Assembly: GCF_024227715.1 (NCBI RefSeq) | Contig: NZ_CP100448.1 | Span: 2,749,655-2,813,654, forward strand | Length of the DNA: 64,000 bases | Source of the DNA: Halomarina litorea | GTDB lineage: Archaea > Halobacteriota > Halobacteria > Halobacteriales > Haloarculaceae | Reading direction: 5' to 3' | Shown: positions 32,940 through 42,023 of the stretch, one piece after another | How positions within the stretch are numbered: position 1 is the stretch's first letter | Layout: every line of letters starts with the position of its first letter | Translations under genes and position numbers: made by a program | The notes under the pieces: generated by a model | What the model was told of the DNA's origin: nothing | The model's input: only the letters and a program-made list of their open reading frames with translations | Databases searched by the model: none

Positions 32940-35063
32940 TCAGCGGTCGTCGAGGTTGAGCACGAGCTGCGCGCGGCAGTCGCCGCAGTACTCGAAGACG
33001 CTCTCATCCTCGCCCGTGAGGTCGGCGACCATGTGGCCCACCTCCCGCTGAATCTTCTCGGCGGTGGCCTCGCTGGCGAAGGGCTTGCCACAGCGCTTGC
33101 ACTCCAGCATCTCGCCCTCCGCGACGGTGGTCCACGCCTCGCCGGCGTTGTTCTCCGGCAGGAGCGACAGGTCGAGGCCGGTCTCCATCGTGATGGCGTT
33201 CTCGACGCAGCCCTCCTCGCAGAGCCCGCAGTTGACACAGCGCTCGTGGTCGAAGGCGAGTTCCGTCTCGGTACGTCGGATGGCGTCGGTCGGACAGAGA
33301 TTCGAACACGTCGGCGTGAACGTACAGTCGTCGCTCACGGTCATCCGCCCGAACGTCTCCAGCCCGCGGATCACGTCGCGCTCGGGGGTGGCGTGCGCCA
33401 GAATCGCGCGGACGCTCTCCAGCGCCCAGTCGTGCGTGTTGAACGCCGGCTGGGGCTTCTCGTCCTCGATGGTGCCGGTGGCCTCGTGCTCCCCGGCGGG
33501 CACCGGCGTGTCGTCGAGGCCCTCGGTGAACGCGACGAGCGAGTCGCGAAAGCCCTCGAAGTCGTCGCCGTCGGGCGCGAGGAAGGTGACGCGCTCGCCG
33601 AGGCCGAGGTCCGACGTGGCGGTGTTCAGGCGCTCGACGAGTTCGGCCTTCGGGTCCGGCCCGGAGTGCAGGCAGGAGTCGCCACAGCCGACGACGGCGA
33701 CGCCCTCGGCGCCCGCCGCCAGCGCGTGGACCACGTGTGCCTCGCCGACGGTGTCGGTGCAGTTGACGCGCACGGGGAGAACGGGCGGGTAGCGGAGGTC
33801 GTCGCCCGCGGCGGCCCGCCGGCCGTACTCGCGCAGGACCCGTTCGGCGCGCTCCGAGCAGACGAACGCGAGGACGGGCGTCTCGATGCCCGGTTCCGAC
33901 CCGCCGGTGAGTTTCGAGAGCCACCCGCCGCCGTCCTCGCCGGGGTGGAGCAGCGCCTCCACTTCACGGGCGATACGGCGGTTCGAGGGTTCCCGGAGCA
34001 TCGTCGCACCCGTCGGGCACTCGCTGGTGCAGGCCCCGCAGTTCTGGCAGGCAGTAGCGTCGAACTCGACGGAATCTATCGTGGGCCGCCGGACGGCGTC
34101 GTGCGGGCAGGCGTCCGTACAGGCCGTACAGCCCTGCTGGCTCGACGACCCGGAGGCGCAGACCTCCATCTCCAGGTCGAGGAACTGGGGTTGCTTCACC
34201 CCGCCGAGCAGCGACTCGACGGCGGCGACGGTGCCCGCGTCGACGTGCGTGTAGTAGCCGGTTCGGCCCGCGCGGGCCATCTCGCTCCCGCCGGGGTAGA
34301 CCACCTGGTCGAACTCGACGACGCGTTCGACGCCGTCCATCTCGATGGCGTCGGTCGGACAGCACTCCGTCCACTCGCCGTCGGGCGCGCCGGGCGCGAT
34401 GTCGACGGGGCGGCTCGTCACGAGGCCGTCGGGCCCCTCCCGGACGCACTTCATACAGGAGACGCAGTCCTCGGTGACGCGGGCGCGCAGGCGGACCTCG
34501 AAGGCCCCGAACTCGCCGTCGACGCCGACGACGCGCCCGCGTTCGAGCGTCACGTCGTCGAGGTCGGCGTCGCAGTCGGCGAACTCGCGGCCGTCGGCGA
34601 CGAGCGTCACGTCCGCGGTGTCGGCGAGGGCGGCGGCGGCCTCCGGGTCGCCGACGACGGCGACTCGCTCGCCCGCCTCGCGTTCGACCGAGCGGGCGGG
34701 TGCCTCCTCGGCGAGGCCGGCGTTCCGGGCGTTGAGGAGGCGGGCGGTCTTGTCCGTCGCCTCGGCGCGCTCGTGGACCCAGCCCGCGCTCTCGCGGTGG
34801 TCGACGAACGAGGTGGCCTCCGGGTGGAGGCCCTCCGACTCCGCGAGGTCGCGAAAGCGCGACTGACAGCCCGGGTCGGGCGCGGTGACGAGCAACTGGT
34901 CGAGGTCGTATTCGTCGATGACCTGCCGCATCGCTGGCAGGCCGTCCTCGCAGAGGAGCCGGGAGCTGGCGACGACGTCGACGTCGCGGACGCCGTCGCG
35001 GACGGCCTCCAGGTCGACGTCGCAGGTATCCCCACAGGAACAGACGAAGGCTCCGACGTTCAT
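32940..35063 (-). CDS. cytosolic polyferredoxin with HdrA-like and MvhD-like domains
   Basis: The 707-residue protein contains, in order: an HdrA-like N-terminal domain (1-115, FVCSCGDTCDVD with a GWVHERAEATDKTARLL helix); a short degenerate nucleotide-fold stretch (132-165); ferredoxin clusters at 200-235 and 312-349 (CTACTDACP and CQNCGACTSECP); an MvhD/FlpD-like domain (395-500, C435, C460, C464); more ferredoxin motifs at 580-619; and a C-terminal zinc-type CxxC pair (655-696). The FAD-binding core of true HdrA is not evident, and there is no signal peptide. It looks like an electron-transfer hub in the cytoplasm. It is divergent from the FDH operon and upstream of torD. No substrate or partner can be proven from the sequence. 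Confidence 0.82.
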   Translation of the reverse strand: MNVGAFVCSCGDTCDVDLEAVRDGVRDVDVVASSRLLCEDGLPAMRQVIDEYDLDQLLVTAPDPGCQSRFRDLAESEGLHPEATSFVDHRESAGWVHERAEATDKTARLLNARNAGLAEEAPARSVEREAGERVAVVGDPEAAAALADTADVTLVADGREFADCDADLDDVTLERGRVVGVDGEFGAFEVRLRARVTEDCVSCMKCVREGPDGLVTSRPVDIAPGAPDGEWTECCPTDAIEMDGVERVVEFDQVVYPGGSEMARAGRTGYYTHVDAGTVAAVESLLGGVKQPQFLDLEMEVCASGSSSQQGCTACTDACPHDAVRRPTIDSVEFDATACQNCGACTSECPTGATMLREPSNRRIAREVEALLHPGEDGGGWLSKLTGGSEPGIETPVLAFVCSERAERVLREYGRRAAAGDDLRYPPVLPVRVNCTDTVGEAHVVHALAAGAEGVAVVGCGDSCLHSGPDPKAELVERLNTATSDLGLGERVTFLAPDGDDFEGFRDSLVAFTEGLDDTPVPAGEHEATGTIEDEKPQPAFNTHDWALESVRAILAHATPERDVIRGLETFGRMTVSDDCTFTPTCSNLCPTDAIRRTETELAFDHERCVNCGLCEEGCVENAITMETGLDLSLLPENNAGEAWTTVAEGEMLECKRCGKPFASEATAEKIQREVGHMVADLTGEDESVFEYCGDCRAQLVLNLDDR

Positions 35064-35228
35064 CCGTCCGAACCGCCGCGTCCCGTACTCAAATCGTTTG
35101 TGCCCTCGCGTGCAGTTCCGCCCGTCGCCCCCCGCTCCGGGCCTCGGGCGAGGAGTCGGGGGCAGCGTGCGGCAGGAACCGGAATCGATTGCCCACTTGT
35201 GTACGTCGGGGGACAGTGCAAGACCAAG

Positions 35229-35238
35229 CTTTATGCAC
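35229..35238 (+). promoter_or_regulatory. likely TATA element of the FDH operon
   Basis: GCTTTATGCA stands about 50 bases before the ATG at 35285, giving a predicted leader of roughly 20-25 bases. The 221-base gap also serves the divergent polyferredoxin gene. Confidence 0.45.
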
Positions 35239-35284
35239 GTACCACGAGTTTCCCGTTGTTAGCAGTTGTCACTATCATCTCACA

Positions 35285-38200
35285 ATGAGTAGCGAACCAG
35301 TGTCGCTGGACCTCGACCGGCGGTCCTTCCTGAAGGCGAGCGCCATCGCGGGTGGCCTCGCCCTGGGGGGCGGGACGGCCGGTCAAGTTCTGGCACAGGA
35401 CGAGGGCGACGACGGCGTCGACGCCACCGACGACGACAGCACGTTGACGAAGACCATCTGTAACTTCTGTGCGGTCGGTTGCGGGTTCCGAGGGGAACGA
35501 CAGGGTGACGCGTTCGTCGGCCAGGAGCCGTGGCACGAGAACCCGATCAACAACGGGTCACTCTGCTCGAAGGGCGCGGCCATCTACGGCAGTGAGCACT
35601 CCGAGAAGCGCCTCCGACACCCGATGATCAGGCGCGACGGCCAGTGGGAGAAGCTCTCCTGGGAGGATGCCTACGCGGAGATCAAAGACGAGTTCGGCAG
35701 CATCGTCGAGGAGTTCGGCCCCGACAGCGTGATGTGGCTGGGGTCGGCCCACCACTCCAACGAGGAGGCCTACGCGTTCCGCAAACTCGCCTCCCTGTTC
35801 GGGACGAACAACGTCGACCACCAGGCGCGCATCTGTCACTCGACGACGGTGGCGGGCCTCGCGAACACCTGGGGGTACGGCGCGATGACCAACCCCATCA
35901 ACGACTACCGGAACTTCGACCTCGACCTCATCATCGGGCAGAACCCCGCCGAGGCCCACCCCATCGCGATGCAGCACATCCTCGAGGGGCAGAAACGCGG
36001 CGGGACGGTCGTCTCGGTGGACGCCCGCTACACGAAGACCTCGGCACACGCCGACCACTTTTACCGTATCCGGCCGGGCACGGACGTGGCGCTGATGATG
36101 GGGCTCATCCGCTACATCCGCGACCAGGGCGAACTCGACACGGACATGCTGAACGGTCGGGTGCAGGGCTGGGCGGACGTCGAGGCAGAACTCGACAAGT
36201 ACGACCCCGCCACCGTCGCCGAGATCACGTGGATCTCCGAGGAGGAACAGCAGGAGATCGGCGACCTGATGATCGAGAACAAGCCCAACATCCAGATCGA
36301 GTGGGCGATGGGCGGGACCCAGCACAACAACGGGACCCAGAACATCCGCTCGTACGCGCTGACGGGCCTCGCGACCGGCGGCATCGCCAAGAAGGGCGGC
36401 GGGATGCAGGTCATGCGCGGACACGCGAACGTGCAGGGCGCGACGGACCTCGGGGTGGCGAGCCACAACCTGCCGGGGTACTACTCGGTCAGCTCCCCCG
36501 GGTCCTGGAAGTACTGGACGGACGTCTGGACCCAGAGCCCCTACACGAGCGGCTCCATCTCGTTCAAGGAGCTCTACGAGAAGTACGACCTCCTGCCGAA
36601 GAAACTGGCCGAGCAGTCGGGGTCGTACACCGAGTACAGCGACAGCAAGGGGGCGGCGAGCGCCGACCAGCCGAACCCGCGCTCGATGATGTTCCAGAAC
36701 GGCCTCACGGTCGCGCGCTGGTACGAGGCGGCCCTGCCGAAGGAGGACCGCCTCCACGACACGCCGGTGTACCAGCCCAACCCGCTGAAGGCCGCGGTGT
36801 TCTGGGGGCACTCCTCGAACTCCATCAGCGAGATGAGCAAGATGAAACGGGCGATGGAGAACCTCGATATGCTCGTCATCGTCGACCTGTTCCCCTCCAT
36901 GGCCTCCGTCCTGCCCGAGGAGAAACAGGACGGCATCATCCTCCTGCCGGCGGCGAGTCAGTACGAGCACTACCGGTCGGTGACGAACTCCCACCGTGCG
37001 GTCCAGTGGTCCGAGCCGGTGCGCGAGCCCTCGCACAACACGCGGCCGGACCTGCGCATCATCCAGGAGTTCGCCGACCTCTTCGGCTTCGGCGACCACT
37101 TCGACTGGGGGAACGGCCCCGAACTGTACAACGGTCGGAGCACCTACGAGGACGCGCTCCGGGAGGTCAACCTCGGTGTGCGGACCATCGGCTACCAGCA
37201 GTCGCCCGAGCGCCTCCAGCGCCAGCACGAGTACGACCACCTGTTCAGTACGGAGGACCTGCAGGCGGACTCCGGGCCGGTCGCCGGCGAGTACTGGCAG
37301 CTCCCGTGGCCGTGCTGGGGCGAGGGCCACCCCGGGACGCCCATCATCTGGAACGACAACCTCGACCCCCGGGAGGGCGGTCAGGACTTCCGCGCGCGCT
37401 GGGGGCTGAAGGCCCCCACGCCGCAGGAGTGGCAGCAGATGGACACCGACCAGCCCTACCCGCTGCAGAACACCTACGAGCAGGGCGGGGAGTCCTCGCT
37501 CGACATGCTCCGGGCGCCGTTCAATCCCGACTGGGCGAACGGGCAGGTCAACGGCGTGCCCCAGTACCCCGGGTTCTCGACGGTGTGGCCCGAGGACCTC
37601 ACCAACCCCGACGCCCTCTCGTTGCCCTACCGCTACGCGCTGGACCCGACGAAGTCGGTCTACGACTGCGCGAAGGCAGTCGTCGAGCAGGGGAAGATGA
37701 AGGAGAGCGAACTGCCGATGAGCCTCTCCGAGTACCAGCAGTTCGACTTCAAGCAGGCCGACCCGCCGACCGGGCGGGGACGGGCACGGGGAGTCGCGTG
37801 GAACTTCATCGACACCGTCCCGGTCCATCGCGAACCCATCGAGAGCCCGAGCCAGAAACTCGTCGAGGAGTGGCCCGCCAACGGCCAGCAGAGGAACTTC
37901 TACCGCCTCGACCAGAACAACGCGACGACACAGACGGAGGCGATGCGGGAACTCAGCGGCAAGAACGGCGAGGGCTTCGACACCATCATGACCTCCGGGA
38001 GACAGGTCGAACACCAGGGCGGGGGCGCCGAGTCCCGGTCCAACCAGTTCCTCGCGGACCTCCAGCCCCACATGTACGCCGAGATTCACCCCGAGAAGGC
38101 GGAGGAACTCGGCGTCGACGGCGGGGACCTCGTGGTCGTCTCGACGACGACCCGCGGGTCCGTGCTCGTGCGGGCGCGGGTCACCTACCGGCCGAACCCG

Positions 38201-38503
38201 AAGGAGACGTTCATGCCGTTCCACTGGGGCGGGGTCTTCCAGGGGAACTCCCTCGAGGACCAGTACCCCGACGGGATGGTCCCCTACGCCATCGGGGACA
38301 GCGTGAACGCGATCACCGTCAAGGGGTACGACGTCGAGACGCAGATGCAGGAGACGAAGGTCGGCCTCGTGAAGATACAGCCGGCGACGCCGGAGCTCCT
38401 CGACGAGCTGAACATGGACCCCGACATCACGTTCCCGCAGGACAGGAACGACATCGGCCTCCAGAAGGACTTCGACGTGCGTGACTACCACACCGTTCAG
38501 TAA
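35285..38503 (+). CDS. Tat-exported formate dehydrogenase-type molybdopterin subunit
   Basis: The 1072-residue catalytic subunit of the DMSO reductase superfamily begins with a twin-arginine signal (DRRSFLKASAIAGGLALGGG). It has a [4Fe-4S] site (C59, C62, C66, C94) followed by the electron-relay K96 (SLCSKGA). The metal ligand is C184 in QARICHSTTVAGLANTWGYG, with the His185 typical of formate dehydrogenases. GGTQHNNGTQNIR and VMRGHANVQGATDLG are also FDH hallmarks. It should oxidise formate on the outer face, though other substrates of this clade cannot be excluded. The iron-sulfur subunit follows after 5 bases. Confidence 0.87.
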   Translation: MSSEPVSLDLDRRSFLKASAIAGGLALGGGTAGQVLAQDEGDDGVDATDDDSTLTKTICNFCAVGCGFRGERQGDAFVGQEPWHENPINNGSLCSKGAAIYGSEHSEKRLRHPMIRRDGQWEKLSWEDAYAEIKDEFGSIVEEFGPDSVMWLGSAHHSNEEAYAFRKLASLFGTNNVDHQARICHSTTVAGLANTWGYGAMTNPINDYRNFDLDLIIGQNPAEAHPIAMQHILEGQKRGGTVVSVDARYTKTSAHADHFYRIRPGTDVALMMGLIRYIRDQGELDTDMLNGRVQGWADVEAELDKYDPATVAEITWISEEEQQEIGDLMIENKPNIQIEWAMGGTQHNNGTQNIRSYALTGLATGGIAKKGGGMQVMRGHANVQGATDLGVASHNLPGYYSVSSPGSWKYWTDVWTQSPYTSGSISFKELYEKYDLLPKKLAEQSGSYTEYSDSKGAASADQPNPRSMMFQNGLTVARWYEAALPKEDRLHDTPVYQPNPLKAAVFWGHSSNSISEMSKMKRAMENLDMLVIVDLFPSMASVLPEEKQDGIILLPAASQYEHYRSVTNSHRAVQWSEPVREPSHNTRPDLRIIQEFADLFGFGDHFDWGNGPELYNGRSTYEDALREVNLGVRTIGYQQSPERLQRQHEYDHLFSTEDLQADSGPVAGEYWQLPWPCWGEGHPGTPIIWNDNLDPREGGQDFRARWGLKAPTPQEWQQMDTDQPYPLQNTYEQGGESSLDMLRAPFNPDWANGQVNGVPQYPGFSTVWPEDLTNPDALSLPYRYALDPTKSVYDCAKAVVEQGKMKESELPMSLSEYQQFDFKQADPPTGRGRARGVAWNFIDTVPVHREPIESPSQKLVEEWPANGQQRNFYRLDQNNATTQTEAMRELSGKNGEGFDTIMTSGRQVEHQGGGAESRSNQFLADLQPHMYAEIHPEKAEELGVDGGDLVVVSTTTRGSVLVRARVTYRPNPKETFMPFHWGGVFQGNSLEDQYPDGMVPYAIGDSVNAITVKGYDVETQMQETKVGLVKIQPATPELLDELNMDPDITFPQDRNDIGLQKDFDVRDYHTVQ

Positions 38504-38508
38504 CCACA

Positions 38509-39195
38509 ATGTCAACAGACCAGAATTCGATGCAGCGCGAGCAGATGAGTCAGGGCGTCATGAGCGTCGGTGAGGGGACCCGAATCTTCCCCGACGTTGA
38601 GGCGTGTATCGACTGTGGCGGGTGCGTCGTCGCGTGCAAGCGGACGTGGGACGTGCCGCCGGAGGAGCAGCGCATCTCCATCTCGACGATGTTCGAGGGC
38701 CAGGAGGCGGAGAAGCCGCAGCTCAACTCCAACAGCGGGCGGGCGCTCAACCAGGGAGAGTTCCCCGGCGAGACGAGCTTTCCGATGCAGTGTTACCACT
38801 GCGAGGACGCCCCCTGCGTGTCGGTCTGCCCGGTCGACTCCCTCCAGAAGAACGACGACGGCTTCGTCGAGGTCGTCGAGGACCTCTGTGTGGGCTGTCA
38901 GTACTGCCTCTCGGCGTGCCCGTTCGGCGCGCCGCAGTTCCCCGAGTCGGACGACGGCGCGGAGGCCGTCCTCGGCGGCGGGGGTATCATGGACAAGTGT
39001 ACGATGTGCGAGGAGCGCCAGCACGTCGGGAAGGGGCCGGCCTGCGCCGAGGAGTGTGCGACCGACGCCATCCTCGTCGGTGACGCCGGCGACATCGCCG
39101 ACGAGCTGGACAAGCGCGACGCCGCACCGGCGTTCAACAAGGAGGCGATGGAGATCATCTTCGGCGCCGACGAGGCGAGGGCCTTCGACCTATGA
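38509..39195 (+). CDS. four-cluster ferredoxin subunit of the FDH-type complex
   Basis: The 228-residue protein has four cysteine groups: CIDCGGCVVACK, CYHCEDAPCVSVCP, CVGCQYCLSACPFG and CTMCEERQHVGKGPACAEEC. This is the pattern of FdhB/DmsB-type subunits that bind four [4Fe-4S] clusters. It has no signal of its own and presumably rides out with the Tat-bearing catalytic subunit. It takes electrons from the molybdopterin subunit and passes them to the membrane cytochrome. It overlaps the next gene by 4 bases. Confidence 0.9.
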   Translation: MSTDQNSMQREQMSQGVMSVGEGTRIFPDVEACIDCGGCVVACKRTWDVPPEEQRISISTMFEGQEAEKPQLNSNSGRALNQGEFPGETSFPMQCYHCEDAPCVSVCPVDSLQKNDDGFVEVVEDLCVGCQYCLSACPFGAPQFPESDDGAEAVLGGGGIMDKCTMCEERQHVGKGPACAEECATDAILVGDAGDIADELDKRDAAPAFNKEAMEIIFGADEARAFDL

Positions 39196-39662
39196 ACCGA
39201 CGTCGTAAGGAACGCGTCGCGGTGCTCGTCAGCGCCCTCGTGGGCGTCGTCGTCGCCGTGGGGTCCGTCTGGCTCTTCTCGGGGACGTTCGACGTGTTCC
39301 ACGAGCAACTGTTCCGCGTCGGCCCCACCGTCGAGGGCCAGGGCGTCGGCGCCGACTGGGAGACGGGCAACACCGTCCCGTGGCTCAACTTCCTCATCTC
39401 GCTGATGCACGCCGCCGACGTCATTATGGGCGTGTTCATCCTCGTGATGGTGTTCCTCCACTGGGGGGCGTTCCGCCGGCTCGCCGACCGGATGCAGTCG
39501 CCGTACGCGAACCAGCAGTCGGGCACCGTCGCCGCCGACGGGGGAAGCGTGCCCGCTGGCACGGAGAGCGTGCCCGCTGGCACGGAGAACGAGGCCGCCG
39601 CCTCCGAAGGCGAGGCCGCTCGCACGGGCGACGGCTCCGACACGGGAGGTGAGGGGCGATGA
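39192..39662 (+). CDS. membrane subunit of the FDH-type complex with repeat-bearing tail
   Basis: The 156-residue protein has two membrane segments (VAVLVSALVGVVVAVGSVWL and DVIMGVFILVMVFLHW) and a polar C-terminal tail of Ala, Gly, Ser and Glu. The tail includes a doubled SVPAGTE unit. His residues near the second segment (LMHAADV and LHWGAF) could bind heme, but a full cytochrome b fold is not present, so it may assist the larger cytochrome b next to it. The 4-base overlaps on both sides mark a tight operon. Confidence 0.7.
   Translation: MNRRRKERVAVLVSALVGVVVAVGSVWLFSGTFDVFHEQLFRVGPTVEGQGVGADWETGNTVPWLNFLISLMHAADVIMGVFILVMVFLHWGAFRRLADRMQSPYANQQSGTVAADGGSVPAGTESVPAGTENEAAASEGEAARTGDGSDTGGEGR
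39546..39587 (+). repeat. two tandem copies of a 21-base in-frame repeat
   Basis: AGCGTGCCCGCTGGCACGGAG occurs at 39546-39566 and again at 39567-39587 without mismatch, encoding the repeated SVPAGTE in the tail of the membrane subunit. Each unit also contains a small inverted repeat (GCCCGCTGGC). Confidence 0.85.
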
Positions 39663-40657
39663 CGAACCTCGACCACGGGAAGTTCACGCGGGTGACGACG
39701 ATGTTCCACTCGTTGCTCGCGCTGGACGTGTTCCTGCTGTTCTTCACGGGCTACAGCGTGATGTTCAACGACGAACTCTGGTGGCTCCTCGAACTCATGG
39801 GCGGGAACACGGGCGTCCTCGCGCTCCACCGTATCGCGGGCGTCGGTCTCATCGTCCTGACGGTGTTCTGGATCACGTTCATGATCATCGGGCCGGGGCG
39901 CCGGAGCAACTTCCGGGCGGTCCTGCCGGACCTGAAGAACGACATGCAGGCGTTCATTCAGGACGTGAAGTTCGTCCTCGGCCGGGCCGACGAACGCCAC
40001 CCGCACGCCCGCCAGTTCGCGGGCTACACGTCCGACGAGGTGCCCCTCCTCTCGTACGTCGGGAAGGGGGTCATCTTCATCTTCGCCGTCGAACTGACGC
40101 TGCTGATGGTGTCGGGCCTGCTCATCTGGAGCAAGCCCTCCCTGATGCAGTTCTTCCAGACGAAGGCTGCCGCGATGGCGTTCGTCGTCTTCCACGGGCT
40201 GCTGGGCGTCATCATGCTGATGGGCGTGATGTTCCACATCTTCGAACACGGGTTCCACCCCGCGTTCTACCCCGTCGAACTGAAGGCGTTCATCTCGAAG
40301 GACAAGATGCCTCACACTGACCACAGCGACGAGGACCACGAGGGGACGGGCATCGAACTGCTCACGCTCCGCCCGTCGTGGAACTGGGCGGTGAATCTCG
40401 GCGGGGCGGCGGTGGTCATCGGCATCGTCAGCGTCCTCCTCGGGAGCATCTTCGACGAGGGCTACCCGGTGCCGCGCGAACTCACCATCGGCGGCGGGCC
40501 GACGAACCTCCTGCTCACCATCGGCATCAACGTCGGGGTACTGGTGTTGTTCCTCGGTCTGTTGCTGTCGGTGTACGGCAACGTCCTCCGGGCGCGCTAC
40601 GAGCGACAGGTGCGCGCGGAGCGACGGACCGCCGAGACGAGTCACAGCGACGACTGA
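39659..40657 (+). CDS. cytochrome b-type membrane subunit (FDH gamma-like)
   Basis: The 332-residue protein resembles FdnI-type cytochrome b. It has four main membrane segments in the first 220 residues, with His pairs at GKFTRVTTMFHSLLALDVFL, LALHRIAGVGL, FVVFHGLLGVI and GVMFHIFEHGFHP, enough to hold two b hemes. One or two additional C-terminal segments follow (NLGGAAVVIGIVSVLLGSIF). It should pass electrons from the iron-sulfur subunit into the quinone pool. It is the last gene of the FDH-type operon. Confidence 0.83.
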   Translation: MTNLDHGKFTRVTTMFHSLLALDVFLLFFTGYSVMFNDELWWLLELMGGNTGVLALHRIAGVGLIVLTVFWITFMIIGPGRRSNFRAVLPDLKNDMQAFIQDVKFVLGRADERHPHARQFAGYTSDEVPLLSYVGKGVIFIFAVELTLLMVSGLLIWSKPSLMQFFQTKAAAMAFVVFHGLLGVIMLMGVMFHIFEHGFHPAFYPVELKAFISKDKMPHTDHSDEDHEGTGIELLTLRPSWNWAVNLGGAAVVIGIVSVLLGSIFDEGYPVPRELTIGGGPTNLLLTIGINVGVLVLFLGLLLSVYGNVLRARYERQVRAERRTAETSHSDD

Positions 40658-40705
40658 GCGCTCGCTCGTTCGGGCGCGATTCGACGATTCGACTGAACGG
40701 CGAGC

Positions 40706-41929
40706 CTACAGCAACGGGAACGACCGCCCCCCGCGCGGCGGGACGTAGAAGTTCGCGCGGGCGGTGACGGTGATGAAGTCGAGGATGCCGTTGTTCCGGC
40801 GTTCGCGCACCCGTTCGCTGTCGTCGCGGAGGTACCAGCCGTTCATCGCCTTGCGCGTCGCCTGGAAGTCAGCGAGTGAGCGCTGGTAGGAAAGGAAGTG
40901 GACGCCCGCGTGCCCCCCGTCGACGGTGTTGAAGTCCCGGCGGAGCAGGAGGGGGTCGCCGTCCTCGCGGACCCGCGCCACCTTCTCGTGGTGGCCCACC
41001 ACGTCGTGTTCGCGGGCGGCCTCCGGGACGCCGCCCTCGAAGGGGACGTCGTCGGTGAGCGCGTCGACGTCCTCGCCCGTCAGAGTCCCCGAGAACATTC
41101 GAGCGACCCGTTCGTTCCGCGAGAGCGAGAACCACGTCTCGAGGGACTGGCGCAGGCGCGAGAGGTGCATCGTCGTGCCGCCAGCGAACGGCCCCTCCTC
41201 GATGGTGACGCGGTCCTCGGTTGCCTGCGTCCCCCGCCGCCCGGACTTGAATCCCATGAACATCGGGGCGTCCTTCGGGAGGGGCGCGTCGTCGGGAATC
41301 CCATCGGCGTCGGTGTGCGCTGCGGGCAGCCCCTCGCCCATGAACCCAGTGCGGCGGCCCACGACGCGGAAGACGTCACCGAGGCGGGCGTCGGGGGTCG
41401 ACCCGGCGAGCGACCCGCCGTGGAACAGTCCGCGTTCGGCGTCGAGGAGGGTCGAGGGGTCGTCCGCCGAGAGGACGAGGGCGGCGTCGTACGTCTCCAG
41501 TTTCGGGTCGTCGGTTCGTGAGAGCACCTCCGGGTGGTCGACCGGCGCGGCGGCGAGTTCGCCGATGCGCTCGAAGTAGCCCGATCCCCACGCGAGGACG
41601 TGGAAGAGGCCGTCTGGCGACCAGTCGTAGGCCCCCTCCAGTTCGCGCATCGCGCGCTCGACGGTCCGGGCGTGCTCCACCGTCGGCGGGTTCCGGAGGC
41701 CGAGCAACAGGACGGTGTGGTAGCGCGGGGCGAGCGAGTTGCCGTGCTCGTCGGTCCGGAGGGCGTCGTCCACGGCGTGTTGCCGGGCCGGGAGCGCGTC
41801 TGCGTGCGGGTTCGACGGGAGGTTCAACTCCACGGTGTCGCGTCGCGTGAGGAGTCGCGTACACCCGGCGAACCCCGCCGCGCTGGTCACGCCCGCGAGT
41901 CCCCTGATGATGGCACGCCGGGATGGCAT
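40706..41929 (-). CDS. Tat-exported lipoprotein of a divergent DyP-peroxidase-like family
   Basis: The 407-residue protein begins MPSRRAIIRGLAGVTSAAGF with a lipobox-like FAGC, so it is a twin-arginine-exported lipoprotein. The body resembles dye-decolorising peroxidases: a GFKSGRRGTQ segment at the place of their GFxDG loop, a likely proximal His in VGHHEKVARV, and a C-terminal LLLRRDFNTVDGGHAGVHFL and ADFQATRKAMNG. The distal Asp of the GFxDG motif is replaced by Ser, so classic peroxidase chemistry is doubtful. It shares a 94-base promoter gap with the small-membrane-protein operon. Confidence 0.7.
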   Translation of the reverse strand: MPSRRAIIRGLAGVTSAAGFAGCTRLLTRRDTVELNLPSNPHADALPARQHAVDDALRTDEHGNSLAPRYHTVLLLGLRNPPTVEHARTVERAMRELEGAYDWSPDGLFHVLAWGSGYFERIGELAAAPVDHPEVLSRTDDPKLETYDAALVLSADDPSTLLDAERGLFHGGSLAGSTPDARLGDVFRVVGRRTGFMGEGLPAAHTDADGIPDDAPLPKDAPMFMGFKSGRRGTQATEDRVTIEEGPFAGGTTMHLSRLRQSLETWFSLSRNERVARMFSGTLTGEDVDALTDDVPFEGGVPEAAREHDVVGHHEKVARVREDGDPLLLRRDFNTVDGGHAGVHFLSYQRSLADFQATRKAMNGWYLRDDSERVRERRNNGILDFITVTARANFYVPPRGGRSFPLL

Positions 41930-41967
41930 CGTCTCCTCGGAGGGCCGTCACGACCAAGAGTGTTCGT

Positions 41968-41985
41968 CCGGCCTCCGAAGGCCGG
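41968..41985. promoter_or_regulatory. 7-base-pair hairpin in the divergent promoter gap
   Basis: CCGGCCT-CCGA-AGGCCGG lies between the DyP-like gene and the three-gene membrane operon, just before the TATA-like element at 41993. It could be an operator for both genes. Confidence 0.4.
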
Positions 41986-41992
41986 GCGAGGA

Positions 41993-41999
41993 CTTATGC
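41993..41999 (+). promoter_or_regulatory. TATA box of the small membrane-protein operon
   Basis: CTTATGC lies 28 bases before the ATG at 42024, as for a leaderless transcript. The same element type precedes the FDH operon (CTTTATGC). Confidence 0.5.
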
Positions 42000-42023
42000 A
42001 CGCGCCGACCGATTCGACCGTAG

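Noticed and set aside
35558-38515. 985-codon open frame antisense to the FDH-type subunit
   Set aside because: It is a shadow of the GC-rich sense codons: its product has repeated Val, Leu, Arg and Asp runs and no family motif, while the sense strand encodes a complete molybdoenzyme.
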